Origin: Bacteroidota bacterium
GTDB taxonomy: Bacteria > Bacteroidota > Bacteroidia > Chitinophagales > Chitinophagaceae
Reading direction: 5' to 3'
Assembly: GCA_023426425.1 (NCBI GenBank)
Contig: JAFAAT010000321.1
Span: 1 to 11,543 of the forward strand
DNA length: 11,543 nt
Shown: positions 1 through 6,924 of the stretch, one piece after another
Layout: each line of letters opens with the position of its first letter
How positions within the stretch are numbered: the stretch's first letter is position 1
The notes under the pieces: model-generated
What the model saw: the letters and a program-made list of their open reading frames with translations, nothing else
The model's database searches: none
What the model was told of the DNA's origin: nothing
Translations under genes and position numbers: made by a program

Positions 1-15
1 TGTCCGGTTAAATTT
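1..15 (+). repeat. Left terminal inverted repeat of the IS
   Basis: TGTCCGGTTAAATTT pairs with the right end (1377-1391) at 12 of 15 positions: the first seven bases are identical, positions 8, 9 and 13 differ. The repeat begins at the first base of the window, so its outer limit is not independently confirmed. Confidence 0.7.
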
Positions 16-30
16 GAAAATGCAGAACTG

Positions 31-62
31 GCTCCATACTGGCGCGGGTTTGGAGCTTTTTT
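31..62 (+). terminator. Terminator-like hairpin in the left IS end, plus orientation
   Basis: GCTCCA (31-36) pairs with TGGAGC (51-56) around a 14-nt loop, followed by six T (57-62). On the plus strand this resembles a weak intrinsic terminator. It would stop transcripts entering the IS from the left, which would be antisense to the transposase. On the minus strand there is no T-tract after the stem, so it is unlikely to be the transposase terminator. Confidence 0.35.
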
Positions 63-88
63 CTTCGGGTTTTGTAAAGCATGCCCCC

Positions 89-1300
89 TTATCCAGATAG
101 GCTTAGCTTTAGCTGTGGGTCATATGAGGGAGCTGGATTACAGATTCTGCAATTGTCAGGGTTTTCCAAAAACATTCTCAGATTGGTATAGTTCATCAAA
201 TGCATCCTTACAATCGATGCCAGATTGGAGAAGGCCCAACGTCTTTTGAGGCCCCGACTGGCCACCTGCAGCAGCATATCTGCTATAAGAGCGCAGTATA
301 TCTGGATTTTTATTGCATTCTCATTATCACCCAGAAAATACTGCAATTGGAGGTTTTGTTTAAGGCGTTTGAATAGAAGTTCTATTTGCCAGCGGCGCTT
401 GTAGATTTCGGCAACCTTTAGAGGTGACCACTTCCTGTTATTGGTAATAAACTCAAACACCTTTTCTTTTTCCTTATCGTAATAGCGGACCAGTCTTGCT
501 TTGACACGCTGTATAGTCTTGTTATTGTACCCCAGTATTACATCTTCGTCTGTAAGAATGCCCTGCTCCTTATGCTTCTGTCCCAATTGCCTTTGTCGGG
601 TGACCTCTACCACACCTCGTGCCTTGATCCTTGTAACCCAGTTGATTCTTTTGGTAGTCCATTCATGAAGTACCTTGTAATTATTGTATCCTTTGTCCAT
701 TACTACAATGGAGCCGGCAGGAAGATGCAGATCTTTCATGAACGGAGCATCAGCAGCTGCCCCTGCAGTGAGCCGAATAAGAAAAGGCACATTATCTGCT
801 GCCCGGACGGCAGTATGAACCTTAATCCCTCCTTTCCTTTTACCATCTAATGCTTTGTTGCCCGCGGACTTGAGTATCTGCTTAAACAATGAGATGGTTG
901 TAGAGTCTATGATTACCAGTCGGTTAGGCAGCTTCTCTTTCCGGCTGTCTGGGAAAGCAGGGTAATACATGCGGAACAGTGACTGATAAATATCTTCGAA
1001 AACCTGAAAAGGGCGGTTTTTGTTAGCATCGGCGAAGGTAGCTCTGGCAGGAAAGTGACGGATGTTTAGACTCTGTAGCCGCCCCTCACAGGCACTCATG
1101 CCACTTACAACTTCTCTGAGAGAGGTACAATGCTGAAACGCAGCATACAACAGCGTCACAAGATGATGATGGGTATCAAACTTTTTATAGTAGTTGTCGC
1201 TGCTATGCACCTTAACCGCTCTGGTAATAACATGGCGTGGAATAAGTTTAAAAAGCTGGGTAAGAATCGGCTGTCCGGTAAAAAAACTACTTTTGTTCAT
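89..1300 (-). CDS. IS4-family DDE transposase with DUF4372-like N-terminus
   Basis: This enzyme cuts and joins the IS ends at new DNA sites. The protein is 403 aa from the ATG at 1300. An N-terminal region (about residues 1-110) resembles DUF4372, the DNA-binding part found in many Bacteroidota IS4 transposases. The RNase H-like catalytic core follows. Visible catalytic residues are D132 (in IIDSTTISLF), D202 (in VMDKGYNNYK) and E307 in the IS4 signature Y-x2-R-x3-E-x6-K (YKRRWQIELLFKRLK). I chose the ATG at 1300 over an in-frame TTG at 1321; seven codons separate them. A near-match -7 box (TAGTTTTA, 1325-1332, minus) lies 24 nt upstream. No internal stop or frameshift is seen and all three acidic residues are present, so the protein is probably functional. 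The exact IS4 subgroup cannot be assigned without a search. Confidence 0.93.
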   Translation of the reverse strand: MNKSSFFTGQPILTQLFKLIPRHVITRAVKVHSSDNYYKKFDTHHHLVTLLYAAFQHCTSLREVVSGMSACEGRLQSLNIRHFPARATFADANKNRPFQVFEDIYQSLFRMYYPAFPDSRKEKLPNRLVIIDSTTISLFKQILKSAGNKALDGKRKGGIKVHTAVRAADNVPFLIRLTAGAAADAPFMKDLHLPAGSIVVMDKGYNNYKVLHEWTTKRINWVTRIKARGVVEVTRQRQLGQKHKEQGILTDEDVILGYNNKTIQRVKARLVRYYDKEKEKVFEFITNNRKWSPLKVAEIYKRRWQIELLFKRLKQNLQLQYFLGDNENAIKIQIYCALIADMLLQVASRGLKRRWAFSNLASIVRMHLMNYTNLRMFLENPDNCRICNPAPSYDPQLKLSLSG

Positions 1301-1339
1301 AGCGGTTTTATTGTGTAGCAACTCTAAAACTAACTATTA

Positions 1340-1366
1340 AGGGAGGCTTTTAGCCCCCCTTTTTTG
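1340..1366 (+). terminator. Hairpin in the right IS end, terminator-like towards purL
   Basis: AGGGAGGCT (1340-1348) pairs with AGCCCCCCT (1352-1360) around a TTT loop with one A-C mismatch, and is followed by a T-run (1360-1365). On the plus strand this is a plausible intrinsic terminator that would stop read-through from the IS into purL. On the minus strand it lies in or just upstream of the transposase leader. Similar leader hairpins in other IS elements damp transposase expression driven from outside; whether this one does so is inference. Confidence 0.5.
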
Positions 1367-1376
1367 TTTTAAACGG

Positions 1377-1391
1377 AATTTTCCCCGGACA
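1377..1391 (-). repeat. Right terminal inverted repeat of the IS
   Basis: On the minus strand this reads TGTCCGGGGAAAATT and matches the left end at 12 of 15 positions. The perfect seven-base tip (1385-1391) fixes the right boundary. The bases just outside begin ACAGTAATT. Confidence 0.75.
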
Positions 1392-1401
1392 ACAGTAATT
1401 A

Positions 1402-1415
1402 ACAATTGACAATTG
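1402..1415 (+). repeat. Tandem heptamer ACAATTG x2 between the IS and purL
   Basis: Two head-to-tail copies of ACAATTG lie in the 92-bp gap between the IS tip and purL. No function can be assigned. A TTGACA string is formed by the repeat, but the spacing to a -10-like sequence is poor and Bacteroidota mostly do not use that promoter type. Confidence 0.5.
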
Positions 1416-1458
1416 AACCATTCAATATTCACCCACCTCCACAAATCAGCATTTCACC

Positions 1459-1466
1459 TACCTTTG
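1459..1466 (+). promoter_or_regulatory. Bacteroidota -7 box (TACCTTTG) for purL
   Basis: This is a perfect match to TAnnTTTG, ending 17 nt before the purL ATG. No good TTTG/TTG element is seen about 20 nt further upstream. The same octamer at the same distance precedes the gene at 3872, which supports it. The implied leader is only about 10 nt. Confidence 0.6.
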
Positions 1467-1483
1467 CGCTTTCTTTCTAAACT

Positions 1484-3709
1484 ATGGACGTGACCACTCA
1501 TACGCCCCAGGAGGCAACTCTCGAACAGGCAACCAAACTCGGACTGCGCGAAGAGGAATTCGAACAAATAAAGCAGATTCTCGGCCGCACCCCAAATATC
1601 AATGAGGTAGCCATGTACTCCGTGATGTGGAGCGAACACTGTAGCTACAAAAACTCCATCACCTGGCTCAAAACCCTCCCGCGCGAGGGCGAACGCCTGC
1701 TTGTAAAGGCCGGAGAAGAAAACGCCGGACTGGTAGACATAGGCGACGGCTGGGGCTGCGTATTCAAAATAGAATCCCACAACCACCCTTCCGCCATCGA
1801 ACCCTTCCAGGGTGCAGCTACCGGCGTAGGTGGTATCCACCGCGATATCTTCACCATGGGCGCCAGACCCATCGCCGCACTCAACTCACTGCGCTTCGGT
1901 AAGTTGGATAATCCCAAGACCAAATGGCTCCTTAAGGGTGTCGTCAAAGGCATCGGGCACTATGGCAACTGCTTCGGCGTACCAACAGTTGGCGGTGAAA
2001 TATATTTCGAAAGCTGCTACCAGACCAATCCCCTCGTAAACGCCATGAGCGTGGGTGTCATCAAAGCTGGTAAAATGGTCAGCGCTACCTCCCATGGAGC
2101 CGGAAACCCCGTCTTCATCGTTGGCGCTTCCACCGGCAAAGACGGTATCGGCGGCGCATCCTTTGCCTCTGCAGATATTTCAGAAAACAGTGCAGAACAA
2201 ATTCCGGCTGTACAGGTAGGTGACCCATTCGAAGAAAAGAAACTCCTCGAAGCCTGTCTCGAAGCCGTAGAAACCGGCGCAATGGTCGGTATGCAGGATA
2301 TGGGTGCCGCAGGCATCACCTGCTCTACCAGCGAAATGAGCGCCAAAGGCGAACATGGAATGGTCATCCACCTCGATAAAGTGCCCATTCGCCAGGCAAA
2401 CATGAAACCCTGGGAAATGCTGCTGAGCGAGAGCCAGGAACGCATGCTGATCGTGGTGAAGAAGGGTCGCGAAAAGGAAATCCAGGATATCTTCGATAAA
2501 TGGGATATCCACTGCGTCCAGATCGGTGAGGTGACTGCCGAAAAGACCCTGAAGTACTACATGGGCGATACTCTTGTAGCAGAAGTACCCGCCGAAAGCC
2601 TGGTGTTGGGCGGCGGCGCTCCCGTCTATAAGCGCGACTATACCGAACCAAAATATTTCGCAGAGATCAAAAAATTTGATCCTTCCACCATCCCTGTGCC
2701 TGCTGACCTCACAGACGTTGCCTTCAAGCTGGTGCAACTCCCCAACATAGCCAGCAAGCGCTGGGTCTATGAGCAATACGACAGCATGGTGGGCACCGGC
2801 AACACGCACACCAACGAACCTAGCGATGCCGCAGTGGTTAGGGTTCACGACACTAAAAAAGCACTTGCCTGCACTACCGATTGCAACAGCCGCTACGTCT
2901 TCGCCGATCCTTACAAAGGCGGCATGATCTCCGTTAGTGAAGCTGCAAGAAATATTGTCTGCAGCGGTGGTGTACCCGTAGCAATCACTAATTGCCTCAA
3001 CTTCGGCAATCCTTACAATCCTGAAGTTTACTACCAGTTTGTGCATGCCATCAAAGGGATGGGCGACGCTTGTACAAAGCTTGGCACACCTGTGACAGGC
3101 GGCAATGTCAGCTTCTACAACCAGTCAGAAGACGGCCCCGTCTACCCAACTCCGACCATCGGCATGGTGGGTGTGCTGGATAGCGTTGATGATAAGCTGA
3201 CCATGTTCTTCCGAAACGAAGGGGATGTTATCTACCTGCTCGGTACCCAACGCGAGGATATCAACTGCTCCGAATACCTGCACCATATCCAGGGTGTCAC
3301 ATACAGCCCTGTGCCTCACTTCGACATGGAAGAGGAATACCTCCTCCAGGAAACGATCATCAGGCTTAATAAAGAACGCAAGCTCATCTCAGCCCACGAT
3401 ATCTCAGAAGGCGGCCTGTTCGTCACACTCGTAGAAAGCTGCATGCACAGCAACCTTGGTTTCGAGATCAACACGGACTCCGGGATGCGCAAGGATGCCT
3501 GGCTGTTTGGTGAGTCTCAAAGCCGGGTAGTGGTGAGCGTGCCAGCAGCCAATGCCGACGCTTTCGAAGCGTCACTTGGTCAGCAGGCATTTTCTAAACT
3601 CGGCACCGTGAAAGGCGACGGTCATCTCCGCATCGACGGCAGCGACTGGGGCCACATCCGCGACTGGAAAAAAGCCTATGACACAGCAATCGAAAAGCTT
3701 CTCAACTAA
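1484..3709 (+). CDS. purL: Phosphoribosylformylglycinamidine synthase subunit PurL (short form)
   Basis: PurL catalyses the ATP-dependent conversion of FGAR to FGAM in de novo purine synthesis, in the cytoplasm. At 741 aa it is the short-form synthetase subunit, which in known systems works with PurQ (glutaminase) and PurS; neither is in the window. Family motifs include SVMWSEHCSYK (46-56, with the conserved His52), ESHNHPSAIEPFQGAATG (97-114), GMQDMGAAGITCS in the middle of the protein, and TGGNVSFYN in the second half. The two AIRS-like halves expected of the family are both present in full. The ATG follows a TACCTTTG box by 17 nt with no Shine-Dalgarno sequence. The gene stands alone, bounded by the IS upstream and a strong terminator downstream. 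An IS sits 92 bp before the start, but the -7 box is intact, so expression is probably retained. Confidence 0.97.
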   Translation: MDVTTHTPQEATLEQATKLGLREEEFEQIKQILGRTPNINEVAMYSVMWSEHCSYKNSITWLKTLPREGERLLVKAGEENAGLVDIGDGWGCVFKIESHNHPSAIEPFQGAATGVGGIHRDIFTMGARPIAALNSLRFGKLDNPKTKWLLKGVVKGIGHYGNCFGVPTVGGEIYFESCYQTNPLVNAMSVGVIKAGKMVSATSHGAGNPVFIVGASTGKDGIGGASFASADISENSAEQIPAVQVGDPFEEKKLLEACLEAVETGAMVGMQDMGAAGITCSTSEMSAKGEHGMVIHLDKVPIRQANMKPWEMLLSESQERMLIVVKKGREKEIQDIFDKWDIHCVQIGEVTAEKTLKYYMGDTLVAEVPAESLVLGGGAPVYKRDYTEPKYFAEIKKFDPSTIPVPADLTDVAFKLVQLPNIASKRWVYEQYDSMVGTGNTHTNEPSDAAVVRVHDTKKALACTTDCNSRYVFADPYKGGMISVSEAARNIVCSGGVPVAITNCLNFGNPYNPEVYYQFVHAIKGMGDACTKLGTPVTGGNVSFYNQSEDGPVYPTPTIGMVGVLDSVDDKLTMFFRNEGDVIYLLGTQREDINCSEYLHHIQGVTYSPVPHFDMEEEYLLQETIIRLNKERKLISAHDISEGGLFVTLVESCMHSNLGFEINTDSGMRKDAWLFGESQSRVVVSVPAANADAFEASLGQQAFSKLGTVKGDGHLRIDGSDWGHIRDWKKAYDTAIEKLLN

Positions 3710-3724
3710 GGAATTAAACTATTG

Positions 3725-3759
3725 CTAAAAAGGCTGCTCCGCAAGGGCAGCCTTTTTAG
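3725..3759 (+). terminator. Strong intrinsic terminator after purL
   Basis: CTAAAAAGGCTGC (3725-3737) pairs perfectly with GCAGCCTTTTTAG (3747-3759), a 13-bp stem. The loop TCCGCAAGG can fold further into a CC/GG pair capped by GCAA, a GNRA tetraloop. The stem's 3' arm carries the T5 tract. It begins 15 nt after the purL stop. Its near-palindromic A/T outer arms mean it could also terminate on the minus strand. Confidence 0.92.
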
Positions 3760-3823
3760 TTCCTGTGGTTCAGTGGAGACTCAAACGTTCCATCAAAATC
3801 AGAACAATACTCACTTCTGGGTA

Positions 3824-3854
3824 TTGCGTCAGCTCCAGGTTCAAAATACCTTTG
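3824..3854 (+). promoter_or_regulatory. Bacteroidota-type promoter for the secreted protein gene
   Basis: TTG at 3824-3826 (-33-like), then 20 nt, then TACCTTTG at 3847-3854 (perfect TAnnTTTG). The box ends 17 nt before the ATG at 3872. This is the best complete promoter in the window and uses the same -7 octamer as purL. Confidence 0.7.
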
Positions 3855-3871
3855 GAATAAATGACCAGAAA

Positions 3872-4243
3872 ATGAAACATCCAAAGATCATCATACTCGC
3901 CGCACTGGCCTCGATAGGGGCCTTTTCCCTTGCAATCTCTGCATTCGCACCTGTACAGGAAGGGTATGTCACCAATTGTCTGATCACCACCAAGAAAGGC
4001 TATAACAAGAACTGCGAAGGCAACTATGCTGTGACTCTGGAAAATACTTGTGATGAGAAAGTGGATATCATGATTGCCATCAAAAAGGAAAACGGTCGCT
4101 GGTACTCAGGTGTCAAATGGGGAGTCGGCCACAGAGAGACTTTCACCTGGTCAGCCTGCAGTGCAGAAGCAGAATACCAATACTGGGCAAAACCAGCTGG
4201 CAGCAGTGTGAAGTTTCCAAAAGAATCTGAGATTACAGACTGA
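3872..4243 (+). CDS. Small secreted four-cysteine protein, function unknown
   Basis: I do not recognise this 123-aa protein. It starts with a typical Sec signal peptide: a basic N-terminus (MKHPK), a hydrophobic stretch to about residue 23, and a likely signal peptidase I site after AFA near residue 26. The mature part is about 97 aa with four cysteines (36, 48, 60, 96), which could form two disulfides, and is rich in Trp and Tyr (R-W-Y-S-G, V-K-W-G-V-G, F-T-W-S, Y-Q-Y-W). No lipobox is present, so it is probably periplasmic or exported. The frame is open back to 3722, but those codons run through the purL terminator. The ATG at 3872 is preferred because it gives a clean signal peptide and lies 17 nt after a perfect -7 box. 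It appears monocistronic, with a terminator just after the stop. Confidence 0.8.
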   Translation: MKHPKIIILAALASIGAFSLAISAFAPVQEGYVTNCLITTKKGYNKNCEGNYAVTLENTCDEKVDIMIAIKKENGRWYSGVKWGVGHRETFTWSACSAEAEYQYWAKPAGSSVKFPKESEITD

Positions 4244-4273
4244 TAAATAGTCCGGTTTCCATAGCCGCAAGTA

Positions 4274-4297
4274 AAAAGCTCCACACACGGGCTTTTA
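4274..4297 (+). terminator. Probable terminator after the secreted protein gene
   Basis: AAAAGCTC (4274-4281) pairs with GGGCTTTT (4289-4296), an 8-bp stem with one T-G wobble and a 7-nt CACACAC loop. The T-tract is part of the 3' arm. It lies about 30 nt after the stop at 4243. Confidence 0.55.
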
Positions 4298-4667
4298 TTG
4301 CACCCTCAGTTTGGGTACGCACGCCTTTCAGGTATGTAGTTCCTTCACCTGTACTTGTCAGCAGATGTAAATGCTTTGTCAAGATTTCTGAAATCGCTAT
4401 GCGTGCTATTTATGTTGTTTGCAGCCGCTGAAATTTCCTTCAGAATTTCCTTCGCGCAACCAGCTTAGCGAATAGTAAGCTAAATGATAGATACTTAGAC
4501 AATTAAACGTGCGCTCTATGCATAATACAACCTGCTTTTAATGCGGCTGCCTGTTAATAGGCAGAAAATAAAAATATGCACCACCTTATATGTAAATCTC
4601 GGAGTTTCAAACAGTCTGCTGCTGGCATACTATTTACATCAATATTTTACCCATAAACCCGGTGAGT
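4298..4667 (+). other. Gene-poor intergenic stretch with short repeats and hairpins
   Basis: I see no convincing gene here; short open frames lack a promoter and recognisable content. The stretch holds a tandem 12-bp repeat (AATTTCCTTCAG-type, copies of AATTTCCTTC at 4432-4441 and 4444-4453). It also has a hairpin AGCTTA/TAAGCT (4462-4467 with 4476-4481) and a perfect hairpin CTGCCT/AGGCAG (4547-4552 with 4559-4564, 6-nt loop). None is followed by a T-run. A very weak -7-like box (TATTTTAC, 4643-4650) lies 17 nt before the ATG at 4668. A small RNA or decayed gene cannot be excluded. Confidence 0.5.
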
Positions 4668-4946
4668 ATGGAAGAGCAGAGAATAGAAAAAATAAGATTC
4701 AGCATAAAAGGTCCCGAAGGACTATACCGTGGAGAAGCTACAGGCTGTCCGCTTCGAGAACATGAAGTCTATGATGTACAGCTTTCGTCAGGGGATAGGT
4801 TCCAGGTAAAGGCGGTGCCGGAAGCCCCAGTGTTCAATGCCCGTTACAAGTGGGTGCCTATCACGAAAGACAAGATTTCCAGGCTTGCCCCCATTGTTGG
4901 CACCATCATCGAGCGATACTTTCGCAGGAAAAAACAAGTCACATAA
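4668..4946 (+). CDS. Small hypothetical protein, basic C-terminus
   Basis: This 92-aa protein is not one I recognise. It is soluble-looking, with no signal peptide or membrane segment. It begins MEEQRIEKIRFSIKGPEG, has a central Val/Phe-rich part that could form beta strands, a stretch with KWVPITKDKISRLAP, and a basic tail (YFRRKKQ). The ATG at 4668 is preferred to an in-frame GTG at 4662; GGTGAG just upstream could act as a weak ribosome binding site. A perfect hairpin TGCTGA-TTT-TCAGCA (4968-4982) follows 21 nt after the stop but lacks a T-run. The protein has normal amino-acid composition and no overlapping better frame, so it is probably real. Possible co-transcription with the next gene (84-bp gap) is uncertain. 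Confidence 0.6.
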   Translation: MEEQRIEKIRFSIKGPEGLYRGEATGCPLREHEVYDVQLSSGDRFQVKAVPEAPVFNARYKWVPITKDKISRLAPIVGTIIERYFRRKKQVT

Positions 4947-5030
4947 ACTACCCACCTGTTAATAATTTGCTGATTTTCAGCAGATCATCTAATTTCACTT
5001 TCCATTGCCCACTAATCTGTATATGCTTGA

Positions 5031-5393
5031 ATGGAACAACCTTTATCTCTGGTACAGGCAAGGAAAATTTGTAAACATTATCAGTTTCTCAAGGGAAGAA
5101 TACTAGCGGCCCGTTCAGATCTTTCTGAACCGATCCTGCATGTGGTCGTTGCCCCCTACGATGAATTAAACAAGTGGATCTTTCTTCAAAATTTCAGCGA
5201 GTGTGGCGATAGTGAACAAGCCCTCGAGTTTTATAAACCGCCTTACTTTGATGTGATTCTGATCGCTCGTTTCAAACACCAGGAGGGGTATTATTTTCAG
5301 GATCTGAGAACATACTGCACGGGAGAAGAAATCCATTTCGATCTGGAGTCTTTTACTACCCTCACCGATCCAGTTCTCAAGCATCTGAAATAG
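5031..5393 (+). CDS. Small hypothetical protein upstream of hutH
   Basis: This 120-aa protein is not one I recognise. It has no signal peptide, membrane helix or obvious catalytic motif. It looks like a small alpha/beta cytoplasmic protein: a helical N-terminus (SLVQARKICKHYQFLKGRIL), a strand with LHVVVAPYDE, a strand with FDVILIARF, and an acidic, aromatic C-terminal half. Only one ATG is available, with no Shine-Dalgarno sequence and no convincing -7 box at the usual distance. It ends 46 bp before hutH on the same strand. hutH has its own -7 box in that gap, so a shared operon is possible but not required. Confidence 0.65.
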   Translation: MEQPLSLVQARKICKHYQFLKGRILAARSDLSEPILHVVVAPYDELNKWIFLQNFSECGDSEQALEFYKPPYFDVILIARFKHQEGYYFQDLRTYCTGEEIHFDLESFTTLTDPVLKHLK

Positions 5394-5410
5394 AATCTCT
5401 GCTGAAATAG

Positions 5411-5418
5411 TACTTTTG
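5411..5418 (+). promoter_or_regulatory. Bacteroidota -7 box (TACTTTTG) for hutH
   Basis: This is a perfect TAnnTTTG match, ending 21 nt before the hutH ATG. No clear -33 element is seen about 20 nt upstream, so the promoter is probable rather than certain. Confidence 0.5.
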
Positions 5419-5439
5419 CTGCCTTAATATCTGAGCGGC

Positions 5440-6918
5440 ATGCAATTACCTGAATGTATCTCTATTGATAAACTAGCACATTGGAGCGAAGAGACATTTG
5501 AACTCTCCGCCGAAGCAGCAGAAAGAATCAAAACTAACCGTGCCTATCTGGACGAGATAATCAGTAAAGGGAATACCTATTATGGTATCAACACCGGTTT
5601 CGGTTCATTATGCAATGTGCGCATCGCCGACGAAGAACTTGCACAACTTCAGGAAAACCTTGTTTGTTCTCATGCCTGTGGTATGGGCGAGGAAGTGCCC
5701 GAGGACATAGTCCGGCTGATGTTGCTGCTCAAAGTACACGGACTTTCCAGGGGATACAGCGGCGTAAGGCTGGAGATTGTCCAGCGCCTGGTGGACTTTT
5801 ACAACTTAAAAATTCATCCTGTAGTCTATGAATTGGGCTCCCTGGGCGCCTCCGGCGACCTTGCTCCACTGGCGCATCTTAGTCTCCCCATATTTGGCAT
5901 GGGTTGGGTACGCTACAAAGGAGTAAAGCGTGAAGCCGCAGCAGTACTTCAGGAGGTGGGACTTGAGCCTATTGCACTATCAGCAAAGGAGGGTCTCGCC
6001 TTGCTTAACGGCACACAGTTCATGAGCAGCTATGGTAGCTGGAGCCTTATCCGTAGTAGAAACCTGCTTGCCTGGGCTGATGCCATCGGTGCCATGTCTG
6101 CTGATGCATTCCTTGCAAAAGATGAACCATTCCGCCATCCGATTCACAGAGTAAGACCTCACAAAGGGCAGATAGACACTGCCGGGCGCGTGTTGCAATT
6201 GCTTCAGGGCAGCAGCCTTCAGGAGCTTCCAAAGCAACAGGTACAGGATCCTTATTCTTTTCGCTGCATGCCGCAGGTACATGGAGCCACAAAAGACGCA
6301 GTAGATAACATTGTCAGGGTCGTGGAGACAGAAATCAACTCTGTTACTGATAATCCTATCGTCTTCCACGACGAGAATGCCATCATGAGCGGCGGAAACT
6401 TTCACGGTCAGCCACTTGCACTCAATCTCGATTTCCTCGCCATAGCAATGGCCGAGATTGCCAATATTTCTGAACGGCGCACCTATTTGCTCATTAGCGG
6501 ACAAAGAGACCTGCCTGCCTTCCTCACTCCCAAACCTGGTGTGAACAGCGGTTTCATGATTGCTCAGTACACTGCGGCTGCTATCGTAAGCCAGAACAAG
6601 CAGCTATGCACTCCTGCAAGTGTCGATAGTATCGTCAGCAGCAATGGCCAGGAAGACCACGTAAGCATGGGAGCCAATGCAGCGACTAAATTATTTAAGG
6701 TTGTTGCTAATGTCCAGCGTGTACTTGCAATAGAGCTACTCACAGCAGCACAGGCAATCGATTTCCGCAGGCCGCACAAGTCTTCAGAATCATTAGAAAG
6801 GGTCTGGGAAGCATTTAGATCCGAAGTGTCTTTTATGGATACTGACCGTGTGTTGCACACTGACCTTATCGCTGCAGAAAATTTCCTCAACCATCATCCC
6901 TCTGAGTGGATAAATTAA
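5440..6918 (+). CDS. hutH: Histidine ammonia-lyase (histidase)
   Basis: HutH removes ammonia from L-histidine to give trans-urocanate, the first step of histidine breakdown, in the cytoplasm. The 492-aa protein is close to the usual length of about 500. Visible family features are YYGINTGFGS (47-56, catalytic Tyr48), the Ala-Ser-Gly that cyclises to the MIO cofactor (A137-S138-G139 within GSLGASGDLAPLAH), GLALLNGTQ (185-193), QDPYSFRCMPQVHGA (269-283), NSVTDNPI, SGGNFHGQP (317-325) and SNGQEDHVSMG with Glu405. Residues S77-H78 fit a histidase-like pocket, and the QEDHVSM block favours histidine over tyrosine as substrate. Some related tyrosine ammonia-lyases from flexirubin clusters also carry Ser-His, but no flexirubin genes are nearby. 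hutU, hutI and hutG are absent from the window, so the pathway must be encoded elsewhere. A glycosyltransferase follows after 6 bp. Confidence 0.93.
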   Translation: MQLPECISIDKLAHWSEETFELSAEAAERIKTNRAYLDEIISKGNTYYGINTGFGSLCNVRIADEELAQLQENLVCSHACGMGEEVPEDIVRLMLLLKVHGLSRGYSGVRLEIVQRLVDFYNLKIHPVVYELGSLGASGDLAPLAHLSLPIFGMGWVRYKGVKREAAAVLQEVGLEPIALSAKEGLALLNGTQFMSSYGSWSLIRSRNLLAWADAIGAMSADAFLAKDEPFRHPIHRVRPHKGQIDTAGRVLQLLQGSSLQELPKQQVQDPYSFRCMPQVHGATKDAVDNIVRVVETEINSVTDNPIVFHDENAIMSGGNFHGQPLALNLDFLAIAMAEIANISERRTYLLISGQRDLPAFLTPKPGVNSGFMIAQYTAAAIVSQNKQLCTPASVDSIVSSNGQEDHVSMGANAATKLFKVVANVQRVLAIELLTAAQAIDFRRPHKSSESLERVWEAFRSEVSFMDTDRVLHTDLIAAENFLNHHPSEWIN

Positions 6919-6924
6919 CTGTTG

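Larger units (their letters stand above)
1..1391 (-). mobile_element. IS4-family insertion sequence, apparently complete
   Basis: The element has one transposase gene on the minus strand flanked by imperfect terminal inverted repeats. The left end begins TGTCCGGTTAAATTT and the right end, read inward on the minus strand, begins TGTCCGGGGAAAATT, so 12 of the first 15 positions agree. That gives a length of 1391 bp, a normal size for an IS4-family element. The left tip coincides with base 1, so the left flank and any target-site duplication cannot be examined. Each end carries a hairpin followed by T residues on the plus strand (31-62 and 1340-1366). The right tip lies 92 bp before purL. The reading frame is intact, so the element may still be active; this is an inference. 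Confidence 0.85.

Noticed and set aside
1406..1431. Sigma70-type promoter (TTGACA and TATTCA) before purL
   Set aside because: The spacing is only 14 nt and this promoter class is not typical of Bacteroidota; the TAnnTTTG box closer to the gene is a better candidate.
2180..3046. A long minus-strand open frame inside purL (288 codons)
   Set aside because: It is antisense to a strongly conserved purL frame and its product resembles no family; it is a shadow of GC-biased codons.
3722..3871. Upstream extension of the secreted protein by 50 codons
   Set aside because: These codons lie in the purL terminator and across the promoter of the gene, and would bury the signal peptide in the middle of the protein.
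4541..4765. A 74-codon plus-strand open frame in the gap before the gene at 4668
   Set aside because: It overlaps the better-supported gene in another frame, passes through a hairpin, and has no promoter or recognisable content.
5022..5029. TATGCTTG as a -7 box for the gene at 5031
   Set aside because: It ends one base before the ATG, so transcription would begin inside the coding region.
5440..6918. Tyrosine ammonia-lyase of a flexirubin or aryl polyene cluster
   Set aside because: The active-site blocks match ordinary histidase, and no ketosynthase, acyl carrier or other pigment genes are nearby.
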